From Rubrobacteraceae bacterium (GTDB lineage Bacteria > Actinomycetota > Rubrobacteria > Rubrobacterales > Rubrobacteraceae), in contig JAUJNO010000007.1 in the NCBI GenBank assembly GCA_030448125.1, positions 1 through 64,000 on the forward strand: a DNA stretch of 64,000 bases. Reading direction: 5' to 3'. The notes beneath the pieces are model-generated. The model ran no database searches. It saw nothing but the letters and a program-made list of their open reading frames with translations, and was not told the DNA's origin. The translations under genes were made by a program, and so were the position numbers. Shown one piece after another: positions 8,105 through 17,715 of this stretch; position 1 is the first letter of the stretch; the number at the start of each line of letters is the position of its first letter.

Positions 8105-8662
8105 TTAATCTTCCTCGCCCGCCAGCTCTTCGCGGGCCTGGTCCTCCTCCGGCGCGGACGGGGCTCCGACGCCGGCGTAGAGGACCGTGAGCAGGATGCC
8201 CGCGAGGCCCAGAGGAGCCAACCAGCCCGGCAGGCGTATGCCGAGAGCCCTGTCGAGCGAGTACTTGCCGGGACCGTTCAGGATGAGGGCCAGCGCCGCC
8301 GCCATATTCGTCACAGGCAACTCAGCGCCGCCTTCGGTCACCCAGATAGGCTTGCCCCAGTGCGCCTTCGTCGTCGCCATGCTCATCGAGGAGATCACCC
8401 CCAGGGGACCCAAGGGGTTGAGCAGGCCCAGCAACGTGAGCACGCCTCCGCCGAACTCGGAGAGCGCCGCCAGGGTTGCCCAGGGACGACCGGGTCTCAA
8501 GCCCAGCATCTCCATGAACCCGCTGGTGCCCTCCATCCCGGGCCCGTTGAACCACCCGAACGCCTTCTGCGCGCCGTGCCCCGCCAGCAGTGCGCCCAAC
8601 GCCGCCCGCAGGACCAGCGCCGCCAGACCACCCATGCCGCTCTCGCTTCTCCGTCTACCCAT
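8105..8662 (-). CDS. DoxX family membrane protein
   Basis: Four hydrophobic helices: LAALVLRAALGALLAGHG, WATLAALSEFGGGVLTLLGL, VTNMAAALALILNG and LAPLGLAGILLTVLYAGVG. The GHGAQKAFGWFNG loop is characteristic of DoxX/YphA-like proteins. 185 residues, including a short acidic C-terminal tail. GAAGGAGT precedes the ATG. Family members are linked to quinol oxidation or oxidative-stress complexes; the specific role here is unknown. It shares direction with the downstream-facing dioxygenase gene (8740-9723). Confidence 0.85.
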   Translation of the reverse strand: MGRRRSESGMGGLAALVLRAALGALLAGHGAQKAFGWFNGPGMEGTSGFMEMLGLRPGRPWATLAALSEFGGGVLTLLGLLNPLGPLGVISSMSMATTKAHWGKPIWVTEGGAELPVTNMAAALALILNGPGKYSLDRALGIRLPGWLAPLGLAGILLTVLYAGVGAPSAPEEDQAREELAGEED

Positions 8663-8739
8663 GCCTACTCCTTCTCTGTCGCTCCGAGCCCGGAGCTTAT
8701 CGTTCGCGTAACTACCTACTACCCACTTATCGCCGGCTT

Positions 8740-9723
8740 CTACCGCCGTGAGGTGCCCCCGGCCACCGGTATCGGCTTCAACCGAGCTTCTATCTCCTCG
8801 CGGCGCCCCTCCAGAAATGGCGGCAGCGAGAGCCTCTCGCCGAGATGGGCGGCGTCCTCGTCGGTGGCGAAGCCGGGGCCGTCAGTGGCGATCTCGAACA
8901 GGATACCGCCGGGTTCGCGGAAGTAGATCGAACGGAAGTAGTACCGGTCTATCTGCGGCGTGACCCCGAGCCCGGCCTCCCGCAGCTTCTCCCGCCATAG
9001 GCGTTGCTCCTCCCCGTCCGGCGTCCGGAACGCGACGTGGTGGACGCCGCCCCTTCCGAGGTGTGCTTGCGGCGCGTCCGGGCTCTCGATCACCCGCACC
9101 GTCGCCCCCGGACCACCCGGCCCGACCTCGAAGAGTGCGACCCGATCCCCGCCCTCCTCGTGCTCGCCCACGAGCCGGAAGCCCAAAACCTCCGCGAGCA
9201 CCCACGCCGTCGGCGCGAGGTCGCTCACCGTCAAGTCCACCGCCCCGAGGCCCCGTATATCGAACTCTCCCGGCACGGGACCTTCCTCCCAGGGAATACC
9301 TCCCGCCACGCGCGGGGCCTCGCCCTCGTCCGCGAGCCGGAGCCGCTGGCCCTCGGGATCCAGGAAGTCGATAAAGTAGCGCCCGTCGCGCTCCTCGACG
9401 CCGCCGTGCCGGACGCCGTGCTCAGCGAAACGCCCGGCCCACCAGTCGAGGGTTTCGCGGCCGCTTACCCTCAGCTCCGTCGTCGAGATCTCCCCCGTCC
9501 CCGCGTGGTTCGGGGCGATCCTGAGGTGGGGCCAGTCGAAGAAGGTGACCTCGGTCCCCGGCCTCCCCAACTCGTCCCCGTAGAACAGGTGATACGCCGA
9601 GACGTCGTCCTGGTTCACGGTCTTCTTGACGAGCCGCATCCCCAGCACGTCCGTGTAGAACGCCACGTTCTCCGCCGCGTGGGTGGTTACCGCCGTGACG
9701 TGGTGCAATCCGCCAAGTTCCAT
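8740..9723 (-). CDS. Ring-cleaving dioxygenase of the VOC superfamily, MhqO-like
   Basis: Two VOC (glyoxalase/bleomycin-resistance) modules: ELGGLHHVTAVTTHAAENVAFY at the start and DIRGLGAVDLTVSDLAPTAW in the middle. Metal-binding His and Glu are in LHHVT, GGVHHVAFRT and GILFEIATDGPGF. Relatives (MhqA/MhqO) open hydroquinone-type rings. Start ATG 9723 is chosen over the longer frame to 9780 because AAGGAGG lies upstream and homology begins at MELGGLHH. It is divergent from a MarR gene and its promoter carries an operator (9771-9786), as in Bacillus mhqR/mhqNOP regulation. Confidence 0.88.
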   Translation of the reverse strand: MELGGLHHVTAVTTHAAENVAFYTDVLGMRLVKKTVNQDDVSAYHLFYGDELGRPGTEVTFFDWPHLRIAPNHAGTGEISTTELRVSGRETLDWWAGRFAEHGVRHGGVEERDGRYFIDFLDPEGQRLRLADEGEAPRVAGGIPWEEGPVPGEFDIRGLGAVDLTVSDLAPTAWVLAEVLGFRLVGEHEEGGDRVALFEVGPGGPGATVRVIESPDAPQAHLGRGGVHHVAFRTPDGEEQRLWREKLREAGLGVTPQIDRYYFRSIYFREPGGILFEIATDGPGFATDEDAAHLGERLSLPPFLEGRREEIEARLKPIPVAGGTSRR

Positions 9724-9770
9724 CCCAAGTCCTCCTTCGAGAAAAGCTTGTTTACATCCCTTCTCAATAA

Positions 9771-9799
9771 AGTTTAGCACTAAACTATAAGATCGGCAA
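9771..9799 (-). promoter_or_regulatory. Dioxygenase promoter with MarR-type operator over the -10
   Basis: Minus-strand -35 TTGCCG (9794-9799), 17-base spacer, -10 TAAACT (9771-9776). The palindrome AGTTTAGCACTAAACT (9771-9786; 7-bp arms) covers the -10. It shares the AGTTTAG/CTAAACT arms with the operator at 9830-9851, so the same MarR protein should bind both. Confidence 0.65.
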
Positions 9800-9819
9800 T
9801 CCGCCTGGGCGAGTAAGAT

Positions 9820-9851
9820 TTGACGTAGATTTAGTTTAGGTCTAAACTAAA
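9820..9851 (+). promoter_or_regulatory. MarR-gene promoter with overlapping operator; probable leaderless start
   Basis: -35 TTGACG (9820-9825), 17-base spacer, -10 TAAACT (9843-9848). An inverted repeat with perfect 10-bp arms (TTTAGTTTAG and CTAAACTAAA) and a 2-base spacer occupies 9830-9851 and covers the -10. The predicted transcription start is about 9855, one base before the ATG at 9856. No Shine-Dalgarno is visible, so the mRNA is probably leaderless. Confidence 0.68.
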
Positions 9852-9855
9852 TAAC

Positions 9856-10305
9856 ATGTTGAGCGAGCGTTCCGGGTTTAGGGGCAGGAGTCTACGGAGG
9901 CCATCGGTGATGGCCTGGTTGAGGTTGCTGCGGGTTGAGCAGAGGGTTGAGCGGGATCTTGCCGGGCAGCTGAAGTTCTGGGGTTTGAATAACGCGCAGT
10001 TCGACGTTCTGGCGCACGTGGGGGCGGCCGAGGGGATCACGCAACAGGAGTTAGCCGACTCCCTGCTGGTCACCAAGGGCAACGTCGCCCAGTTGTTGGA
10101 CCGGATGGAGAGGCGCGGCCTGATCGAACGCCGGTCTCAGGGCCGGACCAACCGCCTCTTCCTGACGGACGAAGGACGGTGGACGTTCGCTGAGGTCGTC
10201 CCGGCCCACGAAGCCCTGATCGACGAGCGGCTCTCCGTCCTCTCGGAGGAGGAGCAGAAGCAACTCTTCGAGTTACTCAGAAGACTCGACCGAGCTCTGG
10301 AGTAA
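9856..10305 (+). CDS. MarR family transcriptional regulator
   Basis: A 149-residue winged helix-turn-helix repressor: FWGLNNAQFDVLAHVGAAEGITQQELADSLLVTKGNVAQLLDRMERRGLIERRSQGRTNRLFLTDEG shows dimerisation helix, recognition helix and wing in normal order (I quote the region by parts only: recognition helix VTKGNVAQLLDRME). It probably represses itself and the divergent dioxygenase through the two palindromes between them, with a quinone or other electrophile as likely inducer (inferred from the MhqR parallel). The NmrA gene follows 65 bases downstream on the same strand. Confidence 0.88.
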   Translation: MLSERSGFRGRSLRRPSVMAWLRLLRVEQRVERDLAGQLKFWGLNNAQFDVLAHVGAAEGITQQELADSLLVTKGNVAQLLDRMERRGLIERRSQGRTNRLFLTDEGRWTFAEVVPAHEALIDERLSVLSEEEQKQLFELLRRLDRALE

Positions 10306-10370
10306 GTCGGCTGCTGAGCTACCGTGGGTAGCCGGGAGTAGTCGTAGAACGAGTACGGAAGGAGCAGACC

Positions 10371-11243
10371 ATGGAAAACGTGGGCAACGGAGGATCTCTG
10401 ATACTTGTGAGCGGAGCGACAGGTAACCAGGGGGGAGCGGTGGCGCGGCGTCTCCTTGAGCGGGGCTTCAGGGTCCGGGCGCTCAGCCGTGATACTCAGA
10501 AACCGGAGGCGCAGGCTCTGGCCGAAGCGGGCGCCGAAGTCGTACGTGGTGATCTGAACGACCGATCCTCCGTAGATCAAGCCCTTGAGGGCGCCTACGG
10601 GGTCTTCTCGGTGCAGAACTTCTATGAGGGCGGCTACGAAGTCGAGGTTCGGCAGGGAAAGACGCTCGCGGACGCGGCGAAGGCGGCGGGCGTGCGGCAC
10701 GTCGTCTACAGCTCGGTAGGCAGCGCTCACCGGGAGACGGGGATCCCGCACTTCGACAGCAAGGGGGAGATCGAAGAGTACAAGCGCCAGACCGATCTCC
10801 CCTACACGATCCTGCGCCCGGTCTTCTTCATGCAGAACTGGGAGATGATGCGCGACCAGATTCTCGATGGCACCCTGGCTCAGCCGCTCGACCCCGAAAA
10901 ACCGCTTCAGCAGGTGAACGTCGAGGACATCGGCGCCTTCGCTGCCATGGCTTTCGAGAACCCGGACGAGTGGCTTGGGCGCGAGGTAGATCTGGCAGGC
11001 GACGAGCTGACCATGCCGGAGGTGGCTGAGACCATGAGCCAGGTAACCGGCCGGGAGATAAGTTATTACCAGGTGCCGTGGAACCAATTCCGGGAGCAGA
11101 TGGGCGAAGAGTTTGCCATCATGTACGAGTGGTTCAACGACGAGGGCTACGAGGCCGACATCGAGGCCCTGAGAGGTGTACACCCCGAGCTCATGAGCCT
11201 GGAGCAATATCTGCGCAGCCACGGCTGGGAGGAGGCCGGGTAG
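10371..11243 (+). CDS. NmrA family NAD(P)-binding protein
   Basis: Atypical short-chain dehydrogenase fold, 290 residues. The dinucleotide loop VSGATGNQGGAVARRLLERG is at residues 14-33. The catalytic Tyr-x3-Lys is absent, as in redox-sensing NmrA/HSCARG proteins; FDSKGEIEEYKRQTDLPYTILRP is the typical substrate-side region. GGAAGGAG precedes the ATG. Co-directional with the MarR gene and probably in the same stress regulon. Role (redox sensing or quinone reduction) is inferred. Confidence 0.85.
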   Translation: MENVGNGGSLILVSGATGNQGGAVARRLLERGFRVRALSRDTQKPEAQALAEAGAEVVRGDLNDRSSVDQALEGAYGVFSVQNFYEGGYEVEVRQGKTLADAAKAAGVRHVVYSSVGSAHRETGIPHFDSKGEIEEYKRQTDLPYTILRPVFFMQNWEMMRDQILDGTLAQPLDPEKPLQQVNVEDIGAFAAMAFENPDEWLGREVDLAGDELTMPEVAETMSQVTGREISYYQVPWNQFREQMGEEFAIMYEWFNDEGYEADIEALRGVHPELMSLEQYLRSHGWEEAG

Positions 11244-11675
11244 AGGCTGCGGGCCCACGAAACGCCCGACAGAGCGTCTCCGAGAGAGCTGGAGAATAAC
11301 CCCTCGCCGACTTCGCCAGCTTTTGCATAATTTTCCCCGGCGGAGTGTTCCGTTTCACGAGTCCCCATGGCCGCCTCGGCGGGCGGCGCGGTGAAAGCCT
11401 TAAAGACCACGCCGCTGATGACGATGGAGGAGGGGGGAAGCCATGCGGAAGGGAGGAGGAACGGGCTACACTTTACCAAGCGGGTAACCTCCTCGGAGCC
11501 AGGCGATGTAGAAGTGGGACCGGGACTTTTGCATCCTGGTCCCTTCCCGATCCCGCAACTATTTCGGACAGATTTTTCTGAAAGGTATTCCCTTCCATAA
11601 ATTCTCGGGATAGAGTCGCGTTGGAAGCGTGAGCCGCGACTTGTTGATGGAGAGTCGCGCGGAAGGAGTCGAACG
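11244..11675. other. Intergenic region with a strong hairpin
   Basis: About 430 bases with no supported gene. A hairpin pairs 11516-11525 (GGGACCGGGA) with 11534-11543 (TCCTGGTCCC), nine Watson-Crick pairs plus one G-U, loop CTTTTGCA. It lies 130 bases before the FAD-oxidase start. Another purine-rich stretch (GATGGAGGAGGGGGGAAG) is at 11422-11440. The hairpin could be a leader or terminator element; I do not recognise a riboswitch class. Confidence 0.4.
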
Positions 11676-13124
11676 ATGATAGAGGAGAACACTCCCGTAG
11701 GCGTGCCCTTAGGCAAGCCTCTAGAGGAAGCGGCCGTGCAGGCGTTCGCGGCGGAGTTTCGTGGCGCGTTGGTCCGGCCCGGCGATGAGGCGTACGACGC
11801 CGAACGCGCCGTGTTCAACGCGATGATCGACCGTCATCCGGCCCTGATCGCCCGCTGCACGGGCGTGGCCGACGTTATCGCCGCGGTGAACTTCGCCCGC
11901 GAGGAGGGCCTGGTGGTGGCAGTGCGCGGCGGGGGACACTCCGTGCCCGGCTACGCAGTGTGCGAAGGGGGCATCGTCATCGACCTCTCACCGATGAAGG
12001 GCATCTGGGTGGACCCCGAAGCACGGACAGCCCGTGCCCAAGCCGGCGTCACGTGGGGCGAGTTCGACCGCGAAACGCAAACGTTCGGCCTCGCAACCAC
12101 CGGTGGGCGCGTCACCCACACCGGCATCGCGGGCCTCACCTTGGGCAGCGGGAGCGGCTGGCTCGAGCGTAAGCTCGGGCTCACCTGCGACAACCTCCTC
12201 TCGGCCGAGGTCGTCACCGCGGGCGGCGAATTCCTCAAGGCGAGCGAGTCCGAAAACGAGGACCTCTTCTGGGGCCTGCGCGGCGGCGGCGGGAACTTCG
12301 GGATCGTCACCTCCTTCGAGTACCAGCTCCATCCCATAGGGCCGATCCTGTTGGGGGGCATGCTCCTCTATCCCGCCACAAGGGCGAAGGAGCTCCTGAG
12401 GTTCTGGCGGGATTACATGGAGACGGCCCCCGACGAGCTCAACGTCACCCCCGCGTTCATCACCGCGCCACCCGCGCCCTTCGTGCCCGAGCACTTGAAG
12501 GGCCAGCCGGCCGTCGGGCTCATCGTCTGCTACGCTGGTCCCGTGGAAGAGGGCGAAGGATGGGTCCGGCCTTTAAAGGAGTTCGACCCGCCCGACGTCG
12601 ACCTTGTCCAGCCCATGCCGTACACGGTGGTTCAGACCCTCCTGGATCCCGGGAACCCTCCGGGGCGCAACAACTACTGGAAGGCGGAGAACCTGGACGG
12701 GTTGAGCGACGAGGCTATAGACACCATCGTGGCCTACACGGCCAGGGTAAGCTCGCCGTTTACGCAGGTGGTGATCCAACCCATGGGGCGTGCGGTCGGC
12801 CGCGTCGGAGAAGACGAGACCGCCCTCGGCGGCCGGGACGCATCCCACGCCGTTCACGCGATCTCGATGTGGGAAGATCCGGCGGAGTCGGAGACCCACG
12901 TTGCCTGGACCCGCGAGTTCATGGAGGCCATGGAGCTCTTTGCGATCCCGGGCATCTCCCTCAACTTCACCAGCGACCAGAGCGAGGGCAAGGTCAAAGC
13001 CTCCTTCGGACCCGAAAAGCACGAGCGGCTCGTCGCCCTCAAAGATAAGTACGACCCGACCAACCTGTTCCGCTTGAACCAGAACATAAAGCCGAGCCGC
13101 AAGCAACCTCAGCCCGTTTCCTGA
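11676..13124 (+). CDS. FAD-linked oxidase with BBE domain
   Basis: A 482-residue flavoprotein of the berberine-bridge/6-hydroxy-nicotine oxidase type. The FAD domain contains VRGGGHSVPGYAVCEGGIVI, whose His is the usual 8-alpha covalent FAD attachment site, and VTHTGIAGLTLGSGSGWL. The C-terminal BBE segment is KYDPTNLFRLNQNI. The cysteine often seen as the second covalent FAD link is not evident, so attachment may be mono-covalent. GGAAGGAG precedes ATG 11676. An O-methyltransferase gene follows after 30 bases, so the two are probably one operon acting on aromatic or small-molecule substrates. Confidence 0.9.
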   Translation: MIEENTPVGVPLGKPLEEAAVQAFAAEFRGALVRPGDEAYDAERAVFNAMIDRHPALIARCTGVADVIAAVNFAREEGLVVAVRGGGHSVPGYAVCEGGIVIDLSPMKGIWVDPEARTARAQAGVTWGEFDRETQTFGLATTGGRVTHTGIAGLTLGSGSGWLERKLGLTCDNLLSAEVVTAGGEFLKASESENEDLFWGLRGGGGNFGIVTSFEYQLHPIGPILLGGMLLYPATRAKELLRFWRDYMETAPDELNVTPAFITAPPAPFVPEHLKGQPAVGLIVCYAGPVEEGEGWVRPLKEFDPPDVDLVQPMPYTVVQTLLDPGNPPGRNNYWKAENLDGLSDEAIDTIVAYTARVSSPFTQVVIQPMGRAVGRVGEDETALGGRDASHAVHAISMWEDPAESETHVAWTREFMEAMELFAIPGISLNFTSDQSEGKVKASFGPEKHERLVALKDKYDPTNLFRLNQNIKPSRKQPQPVS

Positions 13125-13154
13125 ACTGTATCGAAAGGCGGTGAAAGGGTCCAC

Positions 13155-14169
13155 GTGAACGAGCAAGCAACACCCGAGAGAATCATGCAGCTCGGCCTCG
13201 GCTTCTGGGGCTCGAAGACGCTGTTGAGCGCGGTCGAGATCGGTTTGTTCACCGAGCTTGCCAAAGGTCCCCTCGGATTCGAGACGCTCGCCGAACGTCT
13301 TATGCTGCACCCGCGCAGCGCGAGAGACTTCCTCGACGCGCTCGTCGCTCTGGGCATGCTGGAGCGAGACGGCGATCGGTACTCTAACACTACCGAAACC
13401 GACCTCTTCCTCGACCGGGTGAAGCCTTCGTACGTTGGGGGCCTGCTCGAGATGGCCAACGCCCGGCTGTATCCGTTCTGGGACTCGCTCACGGAGGCGT
13501 TACGCACCGGCCAGCCGCAGAACGAAGCAAAAGGAGGAGAGGAAGACTTCTTCGCTGCTATCTACGCGGATCCGGGCCGCCTCGATGGTTTTCTCAAAGC
13601 CATGACGGGCATCAGCCTGGGCGCGGCGATGGCGATCGCGAACAAGTTCCCGTGGGACCGGTACCAGACCTTCGTTGACGTCGGGGCGGCTCAAGGCGGG
13701 CTGCCGGTCCAGGTCGCGCTGGCCCACGACCATCTCTCAGGCGGTGGGTTTGATCTGCCACCCGTCGGTCCGATATTCGAGCAGTATGTGGACTCACACG
13801 GCCTAAACGACCGGTTGCGCTTCTACCCGGGCGACTTCTTCGAGGACCCGTTGCCCGCGGCGGATGTCCTCGTGATGGGGCACGTTTTGCACGACTGGGA
13901 CCTCGAGCAAAAACGGACGTTGCTCGCAAAGGCGCACGAGGCGCTTCCTGAAGGCGGTGCCCTGATCGTCTACGACGCGATCATCGACGACGGCCGGAGT
14001 GAGAACGTTTTTGGGCTTCTGATGAGCTTGAACATGCTGATCGAAACGCCCGGAGGCTTCGATTACACGGGCGCTGATTCGCTCCTCCTGGATGCGCGAG
14101 ACGGGGTTCCGGGAAACGTACGTGGAACACCTGGCTGGACCAGATTCCATGGTCGTCGGACTCAAATAG
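13155..14169 (+). pseudogene. O-methyltransferase (COMT type), frameshifted near the C-terminus
   Basis: N-terminal dimerisation winged helix ([24 protein letters not shown] ... [21 protein letters not shown]), then a SAM domain with [40 protein letters not shown] and a [10 protein letters not shown] strand. GTG 13155 start. Near 14085 the frame breaks: the natural end reads [19 protein letters not shown] and MVVGLK with a stop at 14167-14169, while the uninterrupted frame runs to 14177 with unrelated residues. One indel is enough, so this may be a sequence error rather than gene loss. Confidence 0.8.
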
Positions 14170-14228
14170 CCGGCTAAGGCCGCGCTGAAGGCTGGGTCTA
14201 TGGCCGGGGCAGGTGTAGAATCCAGGCC

Positions 14229-15252
14229 GTGAACAGGGGGACGCACACGTTTCTGCCGACGAGCCGGGTCCACTTCGGCCCCGGCAGCCTGGAGAAGCTA
14301 GAAGAAGAGGCCCAAAACTTCAACCGGGCCTTCGTCGTCACCGGGCGAACTCTCTACAAGGAGACGGATCTCGTCCGCCGGATCGAGGGTATGCTTGGCG
14401 AGAAACACGCCGGAACCTTCTCCGGGATGGGCCAGCACACACCGGGCAGTGCCGTCGAGAAGGCCGCCGAGGAGGCCAGGGATGCGGATATCCTGGTGAG
14501 TGTGGGAGGCGGGAGCGTCATAGACGGAACGAAAGCCGTCGCCGTCCGGCTCGGCTACCCGGCCCAGGTCGCCGTACCTACCACGCTCTCCGGAGCCGAA
14601 TGGGCGCACGCTATCGGGGTCACGGACGAAGAGGCGGGCCGCAAGAGCGGGTTCGCCGACGAGCAGGCCGTCCCGCCGGTGGTGATACTGGACGCGGAGG
14701 CGACGCTCTACACGCCGGAGAAGCTCTGGCTCTCGACCGGTATTCGGGCGTTGGACCACGCCATAGAAGGCTTCCTGGCAAAGGAGGAGCACCCGATAGA
14801 GGACGTCATGGGCCTCGAAGGGGCGAGGAGGCTGGTTACCTATCTGCCGCGCTCCAAAGAGGCGCCGGAGGACATGGGGGTAAGGCACGAGCTCCAGCTC
14901 GCGTCCTGGATGGCGTACTTCGGTCCCTTGAACACCCCGATGGGCCTCTCGCACAACCTGGGGCGCCGGATCGGGGCGAGCTACGACGTCCCCCACGGCT
15001 ACACCTCCTGCGTAACCCTCGCGCCTACCCTCGAAGTCGTTGGTGGTCGGGTGCCTGCGTGATCGCTGGGAACAGCTCGCCGGCGCCCTCGGCGGAGATC
15101 CCGCCGAACGCGTCGCCGCCCTCGTCGAGAGGCTCGAACTCCCGAGCACCTTGCGCGACGTGGGCGTCCCCGAAGAAGACATCGAAGAGCTAGCGCGGGA
15201 ATTCGGCGACCAGGCAGAGGACGCCCGCGAGATCCTCCACCGCGCCCGGTAG
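14229..15252 (+). pseudogene. Iron-containing alcohol dehydrogenase / maleylacetate-reductase-like, frameshifted
   Basis: NAD(P)-binding GGGSVIDGTKAVAV and metal-site regions ALDHAIEGFLAKEEHP and MGLSHNLGRRIGASYDVPHG are intact, fitting the maleylacetate reductase branch of Fe-ADHs (last step of hydroxyquinol-type aromatic degradation). The frame closes at 15062, but the C-terminal helices (DRWEQLAGALGGDPAERVAA to ILHRAR) continue in another frame to 15252, so an indel lies near 15045. The aromatic link fits the ring-cleaving dioxygenase at 8740. Start GTG 14229 has a weak Shine-Dalgarno. Confidence 0.78.
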
Positions 15253-15437
15253 AGACCGAAGGATCGGCAAAACGGGACTTGGAGGATGGGCGACGTAGCA
15301 GACCTACTTACAAAGGTGCGACGTACGGCTATAGCCAGCGGCAGACCTCCATACGTGGCATCCTTCCCCTCCCACGACGCCGGAGCAAGGGGAACAGGAG
15401 GGATGAGCAAGAGGCTACAAAGCGCCCCGCCGGAAGA

Positions 15438-16140
15438 ATGGGGTTCTTCGTGACTGCGGGGGCAAGGGTGGCGATCGTAGGCGCCGGCTTCCGGGGGCTG
15501 GTCGTCGCCGCGGCCCTCGACGCCGGAGGTTCGAGGCGGCGGTGTTTGAGCGGGCGCCGCGACTGCGCCAGCAGGGGACTACTGGGCTCGGGCTTTGGAC
15601 CAACGCCGTGGTGGTGCTGCAAGAGCTTGGACTCGAGGGCCTCCTGGGATGGTATCGGCGAGCCGGTGGATCGCCTGGTCTTACTGTCCTCGGAAGGCAA
15701 GCAGTTGACCGAGATAAGACTCGACCGGACCGCAAGACGCTTCTCCGCGCCGAGCGCCAACGTGCATCGCGGCGAGCTACTGGGCGCTCTGGCGGAGGCT
15801 GTGGGGGGACGAGGCCATCGCGTTCGGCGCGCGGTGCGTGGGCTTCGAGCAGGACGCGGGGGGCGTCGTGGTGAGGTTCGCGGACGGGACCGACACTGGG
15901 CGGACCTCCTTGCCGCCGCGGACGGAGCCGGCTCCGCGACCCGTCGCGTCATACGCGAAGAAGAAGATGGGAAGAAGACGCGGCGCTGGTCGGGCTGGCA
16001 GGGAGTGGCATCGCCGAGGCCGGCCGGGCTCCCGGAGCGGGCCGGCCTCTTCGTGCTCTCCGGCCCGGTCCTCGCGGGGTTTTCCAGCTCACCGGCGACC
16101 GTGTCCATTGGTTTCTGGACGAATTTTCAACCTTCTCCGT
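15438..16140 (+). pseudogene. FAD-dependent monooxygenase fragment, multiply frameshifted
   Basis: The aromatic-hydroxylase-type FAD fold is recognisable: ARVAIVGAGFRGLVVAAALDAGG (dinucleotide loop), then in other frames FERAPRLRQQGTTGLGLWTNAVVVLQ, RFSAPSANVHRGELLGALAEAV and the DLLAAADGAGS second FAD motif. At least four frame changes occur, and the C-terminal third is absent before the next gene at 16211. The start ATG 15438 is tentative. Confidence 0.7.
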
Positions 16141-16210
16141 GACCCAGGCCGCCGGTCACGGCAGACGACGACAAACGGCGGCACAAACACGAACGAAAGG
16201 GAAAAACACA

Positions 16211-17246
16211 ATGCCACAGTCGAGACCCGAGACCCCGACGGCGGGCGCCACCTACCTGCCGAAGGAAGAGGCCGGAATTTCATTCCCGCCTAACCGGACG
16301 GCCCTGCTGGTGATCGATCCGGTCAACGACTTCCTCTCCGAGGGCGGAGCCGGCTGGGAGATGACCAAGACTACCGTAGAAGATGAACGACGTGGTGGAC
16401 CATCTGAAGCGCGCTATTGAGGGTGTACGACCGCGCGGCATCCCTATCCTGTTCGGCCCGATGGCGTACACGGAGGAGGATTACGCTGACGAGCAGTTAC
16501 AACGGAGGAGCGGGATCAACCGCCTGATGTTTGAGAAGAAGATGTTTCTGGCGGGCAGTTGGGGGGCAGACTTTCATCCCGACTTGCAGCCACGCGAGGA
16601 CGATACGGTGCTCCTGCCGCATAAGAGTTGTGATGTTTTCCAGACCGACCTCCCCGAACACCTCCGGCGGATGGGGATCACTCACCTGGTAATCGCCGGA
16701 ATGACCGCCAACCTGTGCTGCGAGTCTACCGGGCGTCACGCCATGGAAGAAGGGTTCGACGTGACGTTTCTCTCCGACGCCATCGGCGCGTCAAGTATTC
16801 CGGAATACGAGGCTTCGATCCGCGTGAACTATCCGCTGATCGCCAACGCCGTCATAACCGTGGACGAGTTCCTAGCCGCCGTTGAGGCTTTGACGGCAGC
16901 CCGCGTAGACGTGCAGTCGGGCGATACGGTTCGTGGCTCCGACCACAGGGAGATCGGCACGGTTGACAAGGTCGTTGAAGCGACGGAGGAAACTGAAGGC
17001 TACCTGCTTGTGCCGCGCGGGCTGATCTTCGAAACCGACACCTATATTCCGCTGGATGCGGTGGTCAAGCGTAGCGGCACGGATGTCTTCATCAACATCC
17101 CGAAGCTGGTCGTGGGAGAGATGCCTTGGGGCGAACCTTCTTCACGGGCTGATCGGCGGGCGAAGCACGGCCCTCGCGCTACAGAGGTAGACAAGCTGTA
17201 CGGCTCGCGCTCTCCCTCCATTCGGGGGCGATCAGCTCGTGAGTAG
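16211..17246 (+). pseudogene. Isochorismatase-type cysteine hydrolase fused to a PRC-barrel-like domain, one frameshift
   Basis: The catalytic triad is visible: Asp in LLVIDPVNDFLSEGG, Lys in LPHKSCDVFQTDL and Cys in AGMTANLCCESTGR. After about residue 240 a second domain begins (VQSGDTVRGSDHREIGTVDKVVEA ... LIFETDTYIPLDAVV), resembling PRC-barrel/DUF2171 proteins. The N-terminus (ATG 16211) is one frame off the rest; a single extra base at about 16382, between TTVE and MNDVVDHL, restores the protein. Domain fusion of this kind is unusual. Confidence 0.78.
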
Positions 17247-17715
17247 TTCCACGCCTTCGACAAGATCGAAGTAACGCCTAACCATGTGATGTAGCTAACC
17301 GCCTCCGCGCATCACGCCGGCTGCTACAAACCCGCAGATTCATCGACAGCCGGCACGCCGCGCTCCGGCGCGGAGGGCAAGGCGCAGCCTCGTGGGGCGG
17401 GGCGCAGACCGCCCCAGAGGGTCGGCCCCCGGCCCTTGGAAACGTTCTCCATAGAGATGCTCTTACTAGGCGGAGTGGTAAAGGCGGCAAGCTATGCGCT
17501 ATCCGCTCCGAGGACCACCACGGGCGCGTCGCGGCCCGCATCCGCGCTGATGTGGCTGGAACCTCGGCTCTCTGCGTCTTCCCGCGCCCCGGTGGCTCCC
17601 CCTTTCCGGACTCCTCGCTGGCCTCCCACCCTAACTCGCACATGGGGGCTCGAACTTCGCGAAACTTCGCGGGAGACGTCCGGTGATGAATCATCTCCTC
17701 TTGATGCTATTCTCT
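17247..17715. other. Intergenic, no supported gene
   Basis: About 470 bases between convergent genes. No conserved protein in any frame. At 17392-17412 GGGGCGCAGACCGCCCC followed by AGAGG is nearly identical to GGGGTGCAGACCGCCCC followed by GGAGG at 29359-29380, a short dispersed repeat of unknown origin. Confidence 0.4.

Noticed and set aside
8054..9777. Long plus-strand ORFs opposite the DoxX and dioxygenase genes
   Set aside because: They are Arg/Pro-rich shadows of the minus-strand genes, without family motifs, which is typical of high-GC DNA.
11510..11550. T-box-like sequence (GTGGGACC before a hairpin)
   Set aside because: No stem I or specifier features were seen and the downstream gene is an FAD oxidase, not an amino-acid gene.
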